Shown: positions 1 to 8,671 of the stretch, one piece after another
How the letters are laid out: every line of letters begins with the position of its first letter
Numbering within the stretch: the stretch's first letter is position 1
Source: Clostridiales bacterium
Lineage (GTDB): Bacteria; Bacillota; Clostridia; Lachnospirales; Lachnospiraceae
DNA length: 64,000 nucleotides
Reading direction: 5' to 3'
Assembly: GCA_018366495.1 (NCBI GenBank)
Contig: JAGZHZ010000003.1
Span: 1-64,000, forward strand
Notes under the pieces: generated by a model
The model's database searches: none
What the model was told of the DNA's origin: nothing
Seen by the model: only the letters and a program-made list of their open reading frames with translations
Made by a program: the position numbers and the translations under genes

Positions 1-15
1 TATATAAAAGCAGCC

Positions 16-49
16 TAAAAATATCGCCAGCCAAAACTTGGCTGACGAT
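16..49 (-). terminator. Terminator of the mod operon
   Basis: Two 10-base arms (23-32 and 40-49) pair with one mismatch around a 7-nt loop, and on the minus strand the hairpin is followed by a T-rich tract (16-22). It lies about 100 bp past the modC stop. The bases between (50-153) hold no gene that I can see. Confidence 0.75.
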
Positions 50-153
50 ACAAAATTTATTATTTTTTATTGTCCTCTTGACAGGTAGCACACCATATTT
101 CCCGACAGCCCCTTTTTTTCAGTATTTTCTTTTTGGGAATTCTGCTTTCTGAA

Positions 154-1215
154 TCATTCTTCTAACAGTAATAATTTTTCAGGTGGAAATTTTATAAAAC
201 ATGGAAATTGTCTGCTTTCATCTTCCCAATTTAAGTTCTTTTCCTGTTTCCACCAAATTTTAACGTGTTCTGTATCTGATCTGTATCCATATGGTCTGAT
301 ATAAAATATCTGTTCAAAAGGAGCTTCCATGCAGCTTACCATCTCCATTTGATATGTATTGCATCCATCTTTCTGTCCCATCTCCAGATCATGTGCCCGA
401 ATTCCTATATATTGAACGGTGGAAGTTATCTTTTCCTCTGTATAAAGTTTTATTTTCCAATCCACAGCAAAAATCTGATGTTCTCCAAGTTTTTCTATTC
501 TGGAGATATTTTTACACCCTGTCAGTATCGCCGCCTCCTTCTTTCTGGGAGATCTAAAAATTTCCCTTGTTATTCCATTTAAAATGCAGGAACCATTCTT
601 AATAATCAGCAGTTGATCGCTGAATCTATAAATTTCATCTCTGCTGTGCGACACTAAAACCACATTTCCTTCAAAATCTTCCAGAAGTCCCTTGAGTTCC
701 TCCTGCATCGCTTCTTTTAAATGGCCGTCCAATGCGCTGAATGGTTCATCCAGCAAAATAATATCCGGTTCACTTGCCATGATTCGCGCTAACGCCGTTC
801 TTTGCTGCTGCCCTCCTGAAAGCTGAGAAGGATATCTTTTCTCTAATCCATCTAGTTGAAATCGTTCTATAAAATTCTTTACTTTTTCTTTTCTGGCTTT
901 TCTGGGCAAAAAGATTCCAGATGCAATATTTTTTTCGACTGTCATATTAGGGAAAAGGGCATACTGTTGAAATAGATATCCTACTTTTCGCTTTCTTGTC
1001 GGAATATTGATCTTCTGATCAGAAGAAAAAAAGATACGATCTCCCACTGTAATTTCTCCTTTTTCCGGATTCTCAATGCCGGCAATCATCTTCAGTGTCA
1101 TACTTTTCCCAGATCCGGAAGAGCCTAAGATGCCAATCCTCTTTTTGTCTGTGCAAAAATCCATATTCAATGTAAAATTTTCCCATGCTTTTTCTGCGCA
1201 GAATCTCATTTCCAT
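154..1215 (-). CDS. modC: Molybdate/tungstate ABC transporter ATP-binding protein
   Basis: Cytoplasmic ATPase subunit that powers molybdate (or tungstate) uptake. Walker A GSSGSGKS is at residues 31-38, the ABC signature LSGGQQQR near 132-139, Walker B IILLDEP near 152-158, and the switch histidine lies in VSHSRDE near 192. The tail beyond residue 230 is long enough for a short accessory (TOBE-like) domain, but I do not see a clear canonical one. The gene starts 4 bp after the modB stop, so the two are translationally coupled. The substrate is inferred from the ModA and ModB neighbours; the ATPase alone could equally serve sulfate or tungstate. Confidence 0.9.
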   Translation of the reverse strand: MEMRFCAEKAWENFTLNMDFCTDKKRIGILGSSGSGKSMTLKMIAGIENPEKGEITVGDRIFFSSDQKINIPTRKRKVGYLFQQYALFPNMTVEKNIASGIFLPRKARKEKVKNFIERFQLDGLEKRYPSQLSGGQQQRTALARIMASEPDIILLDEPFSALDGHLKEAMQEELKGLLEDFEGNVVLVSHSRDEIYRFSDQLLIIKNGSCILNGITREIFRSPRKKEAAILTGCKNISRIEKLGEHQIFAVDWKIKLYTEEKITSTVQYIGIRAHDLEMGQKDGCNTYQMEMVSCMEAPFEQIFYIRPYGYRSDTEHVKIWWKQEKNLNWEDESRQFPCFIKFPPEKLLLLEE

Positions 1216-1219
1216 GGCT

Positions 1220-1915
1220 TCACCATCTCTTTCTGTATTTTTTATTTTTTGCTGAAAAAATACTTGTCAAAATAATCAGAAAAAGGGCAATGATTAAAAT
1301 TACACCTGTCCAGAATCCTGTCATTGCATAGTCTCCATTTTGCAGTACCATCGCTATTTTCTGCGAAATAGTCCCTGTCTTTCCTGGAATATTTCCTGCC
1401 AGCATAGACGTTGCACCATATTCTCCCAACGCTCTTGCAAAAGTCAAAACTGTTCCCGCTGCAATGCCAGGTCCTGAGGTTGGAAGCACAATTTTCCAGA
1501 AAATTTTGACGTCTGACATTCCCAGCGTTCTTCCCGCATAGACAAGATCTGCATCTATCGACTCAAATGCTGCCTTTGCATTACGGTACATTAAGGGGAA
1601 AGAAATCACGGAAGCTGCGATCACACATCCTATCCAGCTCTGTACAATCTTGATGTCAAACGTTTCATACAAAAGCATACCAAGCGGTCTTCTTCTGCTG
1701 AAAAGTAAAAGCAAAAAAAATCCTACCGCGGTTGGAGGAAGAACCATCGGAAGCGTCAAGATTCCATCTATGACAACTTTTGCCTTTCCTTTCATTTTCA
1801 TCACTTTGCGCGCTGTAAAAATCCCTAAAAAAAAGCAAAAAATTGTCGCAGCAACTCCTGTCTTTAAAGAAATGATCAGAGGACTCCAGTCCAAACTTTC
1901 AAAAAACGCTCTCAT
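1220..1915 (-). CDS. modB: Molybdate ABC transporter permease
   Basis: Integral membrane channel subunit, 231 aa, the usual ModB length. Several hydrophobic helices are visible, and the cytoplasmic EAA loop that docks on the ATPase is seen in AGRTLGMSDVKIFWKIVLP and GEYGATSMLAGNIPG. These are typical of ModB/CysT-type permeases. It sits between modA and modC in the order modA-modB-modC on the minus strand, with 37 bp to modA, so it is certainly part of the same operon. Confidence 0.93.
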   Translation of the reverse strand: MRAFFESLDWSPLIISLKTGVAATIFCFFLGIFTARKVMKMKGKAKVVIDGILTLPMVLPPTAVGFFLLLLFSRRRPLGMLLYETFDIKIVQSWIGCVIAASVISFPLMYRNAKAAFESIDADLVYAGRTLGMSDVKIFWKIVLPTSGPGIAAGTVLTFARALGEYGATSMLAGNIPGKTGTISQKIAMVLQNGDYAMTGFWTGVILIIALFLIILTSIFSAKNKKYRKRW

Positions 1916-1952
1916 TCTTTCCTTTTATCCTTTTATCTAATATTTGATCTTT

Positions 1953-2810
1953 CTATTCCTCCTGATATGGCAGATACAGATATTCTTCAAAGATATCCAT
2001 CACTTCATCGCTCTGTAAAAACTGATAAAAATCATCCGCCGCCCTTTTCTGTGCTTCTTCTGCCTCTTCATTTACAGTCCGCGCCATCGGATAAATAATT
2101 TTTCCTGTCAAATCCTGGCTGATATGTTCCAGAATGTCTACGTCCTCTTTTACAGAATACGCATCTGTATAGTAGACTGTTCCAATTTCACATGATCCTT
2201 CTTTTACTGCTTCCTTTACCTTGCTGACATTTGAACATTCATTGATCTCAATTCCCAATGTATCCATAATTTCTCCAGTTGAAATTTCCGCTGCTTCTTC
2301 TGCTGTGTCCAAAATTCCAGATCTGACAAGAGCTTCTCTTGTATATTTTCCTACCGGCACACTTCCATCTGCAAGAGCCATACTTTCAGCCTGGTCTAAG
2401 TTATCAAGCCCAGTCACTTTTGTACCGCTTCCTTTTGCACTGATTAAAACCACTTCATTGCACAGCAGATCTCTTCTTGTCCCTTCCTGTACAAACCCTT
2501 CCTGCTCCAAAATTTCCATTTGTTTTACATCCGCAGAGAAAAATAAGTCACATTCATATCCTTCCTCAATCTGATTTTGAAGTATTCCGGAACTGTCTGC
2601 ATTGTATACAATCGTTATTTCAGGCTGTTTTTCCTGATATACGGCAATGATATCCTTAAACGCATTTTCTAAGCTTGCCGCAATAAAGACATGAATTTCT
2701 GCTTCTTTCAGCATATTTTCGCTTTCTGCCGCACAGGCTCCGGAAGCGATACTGAAAAAACATACTGCACCGACTGGTAAAATCCATTTCCGCTTTTTAT
2801 TTTTTTTCAT
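1953..2810 (-). CDS. modA: Molybdate ABC transporter substrate-binding protein
   Basis: Extracytoplasmic binding protein. The N-terminus has a lysine-rich start, a hydrophobic segment and SGAC near residue 25, which could be a weak lipobox or a signal peptidase I site. The mature start IHVFIAASLENAFKDI is the ModA signature, and the NADSSGILQNQIEEG and FFSADVKQM segments form the oxyanion pocket of the family. It is the first gene of modABC. The ATG is preceded by CAGGAGGAAAA. I found no molybdenum-cofactor riboswitch and no obvious ModE-type palindrome upstream, so regulation is unknown. Confidence 0.93.
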   Translation of the reverse strand: MKKNKKRKWILPVGAVCFFSIASGACAAESENMLKEAEIHVFIAASLENAFKDIIAVYQEKQPEITIVYNADSSGILQNQIEEGYECDLFFSADVKQMEILEQEGFVQEGTRRDLLCNEVVLISAKGSGTKVTGLDNLDQAESMALADGSVPVGKYTREALVRSGILDTAEEAAEISTGEIMDTLGIEINECSNVSKVKEAVKEGSCEIGTVYYTDAYSVKEDVDILEHISQDLTGKIIYPMARTVNEEAEEAQKRAADDFYQFLQSDEVMDIFEEYLYLPYQEE

Positions 2811-2966
2811 TTTTCCTCCTGTCTATCTTATGTCAAGATTTTTGTAATAAATACGCATCATTTTATATATTTTTTATAGACAAACCCTCAGTCCTTGCGT
2901 TATGATAAAAAGGTTGTACAGTCTATCTTATTTTTTCTGTACTATTTTACTGTGGAGGGTTTTGTT

Positions 2967-3977
2967 ATGAAACAGATACGATTTGATCAACTGGATGGTG
3001 TTCGCGCTTTTGCCATTCTCCTTGTAGTTGCAAGTCATACCTCCGCCTTTGGTATGACAGGTCAAGGCGGACTTGGCGTTGCGATTTTTTTTACTCTGAG
3101 TGGATTTTTGCTTGTTATTCCTAGCATACCAGATGGAGAGGAACGTTTTTGCTCTATCTCCTCTATTTTACTTTTTTATCTGAAGCGGGCTCTTCGTCTT
3201 TTGCCGTCTTATTACATCATCTTACTGTCCGTGTATTGGATCACAGATTCCTCACAAGGACTGATTGGCAATCTCCTTTTCACAAACTGTCAAGGTCATT
3301 TATGGTTTCTGCAGCAAGAAGTTTTCTTTTATTTTCTTGCACCTTTTCTGATGCTGGTTTTATTCTTTTTGAAAAAGATCTGCAAATTTAAGAATCTGCA
3401 TCTTTCCTTCCTTTTGCTGGCCGCCGCTTATCTGTCACAGAAATATCTCACAGCTGATGTCTTTTATCTGATGGGCAACGGTAAAGAACAAAATTTCCGT
3501 CTGGGACTTTTCTTAATTGGCATGGCATTTGGATACCTGTATAAATCTGGAAAATGTTCTTCTATCAAAACATTGTCTGGAAAAGCTTTCGCTGATTTTA
3601 TCTGTCTGCTCTTGATTTGTTGTTCTATTTTCAGCTCGGCTTTCTTTCTTTCCAAATTTAATACTGAGCTTGTCTCTTATTATGTAGGTTGGAATAAACC
3701 GCTTTTATGCGCCTTTGGAACAGGACTTTTTCTTTTCTTGATTCTTGCCAATGCAGACGGCATCTTTTCCAGATTGTTTCGACTTCCTTTTTTTGTCTCT
3801 ATCGGAAAAGCCAGCTATGGCATTTATCTGATTCATTATTTTTTGATTCCATATGTGAATTTTTCAACGCCAGTCAAAAACTTCACTGCCGTCTTTTTTA
3901 TCAGTCTTGGAATTGGAATGATTCTTTACGGATGGATTGAACAGCCAATTCAGCGTCTTTTAAAGAAAAATCTGTAA
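2967..3977 (+). CDS. Acyltransferase 3 family membrane protein (OafA/YrhL type)
   Basis: Membrane O-acyltransferase that transfers acyl (often acetyl) groups to surface polymers. The start chosen is the ATG at 2967 because GTGGAGGGT lies 7-8 bases upstream; an in-frame ATG at 2895 has no ribosome site. The start FDQLDGVRAFAILLVVASHTS is the family's first helix with the conserved catalytic-type His in ASH. About ten hydrophobic helices follow over 336 aa. It is transcribed divergently from modA and has no polysaccharide cluster beside it, so the acceptor is unknown. Confidence 0.88.
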   Translation: MKQIRFDQLDGVRAFAILLVVASHTSAFGMTGQGGLGVAIFFTLSGFLLVIPSIPDGEERFCSISSILLFYLKRALRLLPSYYIILLSVYWITDSSQGLIGNLLFTNCQGHLWFLQQEVFFYFLAPFLMLVLFFLKKICKFKNLHLSFLLLAAAYLSQKYLTADVFYLMGNGKEQNFRLGLFLIGMAFGYLYKSGKCSSIKTLSGKAFADFICLLLICCSIFSSAFFLSKFNTELVSYYVGWNKPLLCAFGTGLFLFLILANADGIFSRLFRLPFFVSIGKASYGIYLIHYFLIPYVNFSTPVKNFTAVFFISLGIGMILYGWIEQPIQRLLKKNL

Positions 3978-4034
3978 AAAAGCAGCGTTCATTTTCTCTT
4001 TATGGAAGAAAGAGCATTTTCCTGAAGTTTCTAT

Positions 4035-4134
4035 AAAAAAGAGTATCCTGATTTATATCAATCACATTTTTTGTAAATATCATATACAGACATTTTCCAT
4101 ATGATGAAAGATATTTTTAGGGATACTCCTTTTT
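4035..4134. terminator. Long imperfect hairpin between convergent genes
   Basis: GAGTATCC (4041-4048) pairs perfectly with GGATACTC (4121-4128), flanked by A-rich and T-rich tracts on either side, so it can terminate both the acyltransferase (+) and the small membrane protein (-). The 72-nt interior contains a second hairpin (CATAT 4081-4085 with ATATG 4099-4103). Confidence 0.55.
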
Positions 4135-4150
4135 ATTTCTGAATTTTCTT

Positions 4151-4405
4151 TTACATTAAGATACTCAGCATATATGTAACAAACCAAAATACAACGGCCG
4201 ATCTGAGAGTTGCATTCTCCTGTGCAAACAGATTTGTTTTCTTTTGTCCCCCTGTCAATATCAGCAAAAATGCAAGAAGCAGAACACATGTAAACGAAAT
4301 CGTCACAATAATCGACGGCAAAATATGAATACATCCCAAAAAGTTAATAAAACCGCCTACAATGAGTGCTGTTGTCGCAATTTGTTTTTTCTTTTCCTGA
4401 TTCAC
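4151..4405 (-). CDS. Small hypothetical membrane protein
   Basis: 84 aa with three hydrophobic stretches (about residues 12-32, 33-50 and 68-83), so probably a three-helix membrane protein. I do not recognise the family. The start is GTG (4403-4405), supported by AAAGGAG about 6 bases upstream. It lies alone between two plus-strand genes and is transcribed convergently with the acyltransferase. The good ribosome site and membrane topology make it more likely real than a chance reading frame. Confidence 0.6.
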   Translation of the reverse strand: MNQEKKKQIATTALIVGGFINFLGCIHILPSIIVTISFTCVLLLAFLLILTGGQKKTNLFAQENATLRSAVVFWFVTYMLSILM

Positions 4406-4539
4406 GTTTTTCTCCTTTCTGTTCCTATTATTTTATCATAAAGAAAAAAAGATATTCTGTCAAGTACCGTCATTTCTCTCTTCCCTGTCAAAAAATGTGC
4501 CATTCCATTACTTTCTCTCTGTTTTCTAAAACCTCATTA

Positions 4540-4567
4540 TTGACACTTATCAAAAAAAGTGTATACT
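4540..4567 (+). promoter_or_regulatory. Sigma-A promoter with overlapping inverted repeat
   Basis: TTGACA (4540-4545), 16-base spacer, TATACT (4562-4567), upstream of the NifX-like gene. ACACTT (4543-4548) and AAGTGT (4557-4562) form an inverted repeat with an 8-base gap lying right across the spacer, a plausible repressor operator. Confidence 0.65.
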
Positions 4568-4577
4568 AATCTTATTC

Positions 4578-4634
4578 ACCGCAGCCGCAAGGCAGTTACA
4601 TTTTTCCGCCTTAAAGGCCTTAGCCGCAGGCGGT
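4578..4634 (+). ncRNA. Structured leader or repeat upstream of the NifX-like gene
   Basis: Unusually G+C-rich patch in an A+T-rich intergenic region. GCC-GCAA-GGC (4584-4593) makes a tetraloop hairpin. CCGCC (4606-4610) pairs with GGCGG (4629-4633), enclosing GGC-CTTA-GCC (4616-4625). AGCCGCA occurs twice (4583 and 4622). It lies in the about 135-nt leader between the promoter and the start codon, so it could act as an RNA regulator, or be a copy of an interspersed repeat. It does not match a riboswitch that I know. Confidence 0.4.
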
Positions 4635-4703
4635 CGTAATTGACACTTTTGACAAACTTTTAGCCAGATTTTTCTTTGAATCTGAGATAAAGGAGGATTT
4701 ATC

Positions 4704-5072
4704 ATGAAAATAGCGATTCCGGTAAATAGCAACTGCATGGATTCCACTGTATGCAGCTCTTATAGTCATGCGCCGTACTTTTTCTTATACGACTTAAAGA
4801 CAAATATGCACCAGTTTCTATTAAATCAATTTGATGAAACAGTCAAACGCGCTGATATCACTGCTACTCAGATTTTAGCGGATCAGCAGGTACATGTCCT
4901 GATCACAAAACATTGTGCAAGACATACGGCATCTCTTGTAAATGATGCTGATATTCGTGTATACCGTGCAAAGTATGACACCATCTCTGAAAACATTGAA
5001 GCATTTGAAAAAGATGAGTTGGAAATCATGACAGAATTGCGTCCTGATCTCTATCAGTCTGCGGAACAGTAA
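4704..5072 (+). CDS. Dinitrogenase iron-molybdenum cofactor-binding domain protein (NifX/NifB-C type)
   Basis: 122 aa, one NifX/NifB C-terminal type domain. The start MKIAIPVNS and the following short acidic or polar segments, then ILADQQVHVLITKHC and NDADIRVYRA, follow the RNase H-like fold pattern of this family. Members bind or carry metal clusters; outside nitrogen fixation their role is mostly unknown. AAAGGAGGATTTATC precedes the ATG. The modABC genes 2 kb away may be a meaningful neighbour, but the link to molybdenum is inference only. Confidence 0.72.
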   Translation: MKIAIPVNSNCMDSTVCSSYSHAPYFFLYDLKTNMHQFLLNQFDETVKRADITATQILADQQVHVLITKHCARHTASLVNDADIRVYRAKYDTISENIEAFEKDELEIMTELRPDLYQSAEQ

Positions 5073-5086
5073 TCTTTACCGTTCCG

Positions 5087-6361
5087 TCAGAAAATCTGTC
5101 TTCCGCAGACAAATTTTGCTTTAATATGGCGATCGTCAGAAAGATAAACCATTCTTTCCAGTCTCTGACGCACACTCAACGGATGTGGATATGGCAATGC
5201 TGTGTCATCCAGAACGACCGCATCCATCTCGTACCCTTTTTCAAAACTCCCCACTTTTCCAAAGAAGCTTCCGCCTCCTTTTGTGCCAAGGAAAAATGCT
5301 TCTTCCAATCTCAATGGTTTTTGATTCTGATCAATCAAGCGCCATCTCATCTTCGACATCTGAATTGCTTCTCCCATTGCCCGTAAAACAGATATAGAAA
5401 ATCCTGCTGCCAGATCGGTTCCCAGCCCAACACGGATCCCCTGATCCAGATAAATGCGGATCGGTGCAATTCCAGAAGATAAATTGATATTCGACTGCGG
5501 ACAGTGTGCCACCCATACTCCCCGCTTCTTTAACAGTTCCATTTCCTTTTCATCTGAGTAGACGCTGTGAGCCATGATCGTTCTTCCATTTTCCCCAAAC
5601 AGTCCATATTTATCATATGCCTCCCCATAGCATAAGGTATCTGGATGAAGTTCCCTCACCCATGAAACCTCGCTAGGATTCTCAGACAGATGTGACTGAA
5701 GAGGAATCCCGTATTTTTTCTGTAATTTTCCAATTCCACATAGCAGCTCATCGGAACAGCTCGGTACAAAACGAGGTGTCAGGATCGGTTTTACGTTGTT
5801 ATATCTTTCGCTTGTCTTCTCAATCCACTTCTCTGTCTCTTCCAGAGAAATGCCTGCGTTCTCTTCACATAAAATATCCGGCGCATTGCGATCCATATTT
5901 ACCTTGCCTACATACGTTTTAATTCCTGTCTTTTCCATCTCATCCATCAGCTGAATCGTAGCATCCGTATGAATTGTTCCAAAAATAACAGCTCTCGTTG
6001 TCTCACTCTTTTTTATCGTGTCTGCAAATATACGATATGCCCGCTCTGCATAGCTAATTTCCCGGTATTGAGCCTCTTCTGGAAATGTAATTGTATCAAG
6101 CCAGTCTAATAATTCCAAATCCATTCCAAAACCGCGGAATGCAAACTGAGAAGCGTGAAGATGCAAATCAACACATCCTGGAATAATCAGACATTCCCCA
6201 TAATCTTTTACTTCAAAGTTTTGATACTCTTCTGGAATCTGTTCAAATACACCTTCTGATTTTCCATCCCTGCATATTAAAAAAGCATTTTCTTTAATAA
6301 TAATTCTGCTGCTGTCTATACTGTAGCAAATATTTCCTTTTAAAATTATATTTTTTTTCAT
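5087..6361 (-). CDS. guaD: Guanine deaminase
   Basis: Zinc amidohydrolase converting guanine to xanthine and ammonia in purine salvage or nitrogen release. The metal-binding LHLHASQF near residue 66, the extended substrate segment RGFGMDLELLDWLDTITFP, LQSHLSEN, MAHSVYS and GLGTDLAAGFSIS are the order and spacing of the guanine deaminase family. Length 424 aa is normal. It begins 26 bp after the stop of the lysozyme gene, so both may share a transcript. Substrate is confident from the RGFGMD...LDW segment, which the other deaminase in this window (34779-36053) has in a different form. Confidence 0.92.
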   Translation of the reverse strand: MKKNIILKGNICYSIDSSRIIIKENAFLICRDGKSEGVFEQIPEEYQNFEVKDYGECLIIPGCVDLHLHASQFAFRGFGMDLELLDWLDTITFPEEAQYREISYAERAYRIFADTIKKSETTRAVIFGTIHTDATIQLMDEMEKTGIKTYVGKVNMDRNAPDILCEENAGISLEETEKWIEKTSERYNNVKPILTPRFVPSCSDELLCGIGKLQKKYGIPLQSHLSENPSEVSWVRELHPDTLCYGEAYDKYGLFGENGRTIMAHSVYSDEKEMELLKKRGVWVAHCPQSNINLSSGIAPIRIYLDQGIRVGLGTDLAAGFSISVLRAMGEAIQMSKMRWRLIDQNQKPLRLEEAFFLGTKGGGSFFGKVGSFEKGYEMDAVVLDDTALPYPHPLSVRQRLERMVYLSDDRHIKAKFVCGRQIF

Positions 6362-6387
6362 ATCTTCTCTTTTTCCCTCAACTCTTT

Positions 6388-7068
6388 TTATCCATATTTA
6401 TAAAATCGCAGCACATGGAGCGGATAATACTGGTCTCCATATGCCCATGGTCCCATGCTCTCAGCATCGGAAGGATCTCTCTCTATTTCTCCTGAAGCAT
6501 ATTTTGCATATTCCTGAGCATATTCTTCCGTCCATCTGACGTCGCCTTTTTCTTTTAAAAAGGCAAGGAATCCATCTATTCCAAAATTATATCCCTGAAG
6601 AGCAATTTTTATTTTTTCAATGTCTGTAGGATCGCTGCATTCTACTTTTTCCAGTGCATATTTCAATTCCTGAATTCCACAGTCAATCGAGTAGGACGGA
6701 TCTGTAATTCCATTCGGTACATGAGGGTATTTTGTATTCACTACCCCTTCCGCACACTGCATCACATCAAGAGAACGCCCCCCGCTTTCCTGCATCATAA
6801 CTGCCATGATTAAATCAACATATTCTGTCATTCCATGCTTCTTGGCAACTGTCTCCACTTCACTTCGATAGCTTTCACATTCTGGAGTCAGAACAATCTC
6901 TGTTTCCTCCTGACTCTCCGTGTCGCTTTGTTCCTCTGATTTCCTATTTAGAAAAACTGCCATAAAAATAAGTGCTGCCGCAGCCCCCATACAAACAGCA
7001 AAAATGGCCATACGTCTGCGGAGTTGTATTTGACGTTTTCTTCTCCATTTACTGATATCTTTCCCCAC
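6388..7068 (-). CDS. Membrane-anchored lysozyme-like muramidase
   Basis: Type II membrane protein: basic N-terminus, one helix near residues 18-40, an acidic linker, then a lysozyme-like domain of the CwlT N-terminal type. VDLIMAVMMQESGGR carries the catalytic Glu, and ALQGYNFGIDGFLAFL and SYSIDCGIQELKYAL are conserved blocks of that domain. CwlT proteins often add a C-terminal NlpC/P60 peptidase, absent here. The start is GTG (7066-7068) with AGGAGGACAAA upstream. It would cut peptidoglycan glycan strands outside the membrane. Confidence 0.85.
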   Translation of the reverse strand: MGKDISKWRRKRQIQLRRRMAIFAVCMGAAAALIFMAVFLNRKSEEQSDTESQEETEIVLTPECESYRSEVETVAKKHGMTEYVDLIMAVMMQESGGRSLDVMQCAEGVVNTKYPHVPNGITDPSYSIDCGIQELKYALEKVECSDPTDIEKIKIALQGYNFGIDGFLAFLKEKGDVRWTEEYAQEYAKYASGEIERDPSDAESMGPWAYGDQYYPLHVLRFYKYG

Positions 7069-7115
7069 TTTGTCCTCCTAAAGTATATTCCGCAAGACTT
7101 CTTCCAGCTTAAAAC

Positions 7116-7206
7116 AGGCTGCTGCAGTCTTTTATTTTCCCTTTCGATAGTATTTAAGGAAATATTAAATAACTACCGTTCAATTCGGGAATTGCCTGCA
7201 GCAGCC
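7116..7206. terminator. Long-range 11-bp inverted repeat with T tracts on both sides
   Basis: GGCTGCTGCAG (7117-7127) pairs perfectly with CTGCAGCAGCC (7196-7206) across a 68-nt A+T-rich loop. A T7 run follows on the plus strand (7209 on) and TTTT on the minus strand. It sits directly after the c-di-AMP receptor gene and before the lysozyme gene, so it most likely terminates the former. The loop is larger than in a standard terminator. Confidence 0.55.
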
Positions 7207-7223
7207 CGTTTTTTTATATTCTT

Positions 7224-7556
7224 TTATATCTTGTAAAACTCTTCCACATCCATCACGAAGATCGTTGCACCCCCAACCTCAACGTTTACAGGAACTCCTA
7301 CATAACTGGTACTTAGACCATTGCCGATATACGGAGTATTGACTATCACACGTTTTCTGGTAGAACACTCCTTTTTAATAATATCAATCGCACTTTTTAC
7401 TTTGTCATCTTCTGTTCCAATCATTAAAGTTGTGCTTCCTTTTCTCAAAAATCCCCCTGTTGTGGAAATCTTTGTCACACTGAAATGCTCTTTATTTAGT
7501 TCCTCAATCACCATCTCGCTGTCTTCATCATGTACGATCGCATAAATCATTTTCAT
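7224..7556 (-). CDS. darA: Cyclic-di-AMP receptor protein (DarA/PstA family)
   Basis: PII-like trimeric cytoplasmic protein that binds c-di-AMP. MKMIYAIVHDEDSE, then FSVTKISTTGGFLRKGSTTLMIG, match the family's nucleotide-binding core very closely (the TTGGFL-x-G-x-TT motif). The start is set at 7556 since homologues begin MK(L/M)I; an upstream in-frame ATG at 7580 would add MEKGGAAH, whose codons look like the ribosome site region. It is 32 bp downstream of DAP dehydrogenase. What DarA regulates is not settled in the family. Confidence 0.93.
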   Translation of the reverse strand: MKMIYAIVHDEDSEMVIEELNKEHFSVTKISTTGGFLRKGSTTLMIGTEDDKVKSAIDIIKKECSTRKRVIVNTPYIGNGLSTSYVGVPVNVEVGGATIFVMDVEEFYKI

Positions 7557-7588
7557 ATGTGCAGCACCGCCCTTCTCCATTTTTCTTT

Positions 7589-8572
7589 CTATAATAATTC
7601 TTTTCTAAGCTCCTCGCCGCTCTTTAAAGACAACAAAGCCGGAGCGACATCCAAAACAGTTTTTGCTCCTTCCTGCCCCTGTCTGCTCATTCGATATGCT
7701 GCTCTTGCATAGATCACAAGAACGCTTGCCGTAAATTCTGGGTTAGAGTCTAATTTTAAAGAATATTCTATCACATGTGTCTGATCGCCTGCCGTCTTTC
7801 CGCTGCGAATCACAAATCCTCCATGCGGCATTTTGCTGTGCTCCTTCTTCAACTCTTCTTCTGTGATAAATGTCACTGTCGTATTGTAATCTGCAAAATA
7901 GTTCGGCATCGTTTTGATTGCCTCTTCGATGGCTTTTAAATCCGCTCCTTCTTCCGGAACAACATAACATTCTCTTAAATGTTTCTGTCTTGTTGTGAGA
8001 CAAGGCTCTGTTCCTTTTCTGACTTCTTCCACTGCCTCTTCAATCGGAACTGTATACTGGATCGCATTTTTTACACCTTTAATCCGGCGAATTGCATCGG
8101 AGTGGCCCTGGCTGACACCTTTTCCCCAGAATGTGTAGGTACTTCCCTGCGGAAGAATAGACTGTGCGTATACACGGTTGATAGAAAACATACCTGGATC
8201 CCATCCGACAGAGATAATGCTGACATGATGACTTTTTTGGGCCTGCTCATCCATAGCTGCAAAATACTCTGGTATGCGCGCATGTGTGTCAAAACTGTCT
8301 ATCGTATTAAAGTTCTTTGCAAACTCTGGTCCCATCACAGGCAGATCTGTTGCAGAACCTCCGCACAAAATCATTACATCGATCTGATCTTTCATTTTTT
8401 CCGCGTCTTCAATTTTATATACTTTTACGCCATCTGTCGCAATTTGAAGCGCTTCCGGGTTTCTTCTTGTAAATACTGCCGCCAGTTCCAGATCTTCATT
8501 CTGTGTGATCGCTTTTTCCACACCACGTCCAATATTTCCATATCCAACAATTCCTATTCTTATTTTGTCCAT
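7589..8572 (-). CDS. ddh: meso-Diaminopimelate D-dehydrogenase
   Basis: NADPH-dependent enzyme making meso-diaminopimelate from tetrahydrodipicolinate in a single step, for lysine and peptidoglycan. The Rossmann motif GIVGYGNIG is at residues 7-15. CGGSATDLPVMGPEFAK and SVGWDPGMFSINR are the Ddh signatures; 327 aa is the expected length. AAGGAGCAGAGAAT precedes the ATG. It is next to darA and near a lysozyme, a loose cell-wall grouping. Confidence 0.95.
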   Translation of the reverse strand: MDKIRIGIVGYGNIGRGVEKAITQNEDLELAAVFTRRNPEALQIATDGVKVYKIEDAEKMKDQIDVMILCGGSATDLPVMGPEFAKNFNTIDSFDTHARIPEYFAAMDEQAQKSHHVSIISVGWDPGMFSINRVYAQSILPQGSTYTFWGKGVSQGHSDAIRRIKGVKNAIQYTVPIEEAVEEVRKGTEPCLTTRQKHLRECYVVPEEGADLKAIEEAIKTMPNYFADYNTTVTFITEEELKKEHSKMPHGGFVIRSGKTAGDQTHVIEYSLKLDSNPEFTASVLVIYARAAYRMSRQGQEGAKTVLDVAPALLSLKSGEELRKELL

Positions 8573-8671
8573 ATTCTCTGCTCCTTTTTTAGAATATACA
8601 TTTTATTTTACCATTCTCTTTCTTATTTTTAAAGAGAAAAATGAAATCTTATTTTTTCAGATATTTGTCAT

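Noticed and set aside
2811..2966. Molybdenum-cofactor riboswitch or ModE site before modA
   Set aside because: The region is A+T-rich with no matching conserved structure or palindrome that I could identify.
4550..4747. Minus-strand 65-codon frame upstream of the NifX-like gene
   Set aside because: It lies across the leader and promoter of the plus-strand gene and into its coding start; the folded repeat explains its open state.
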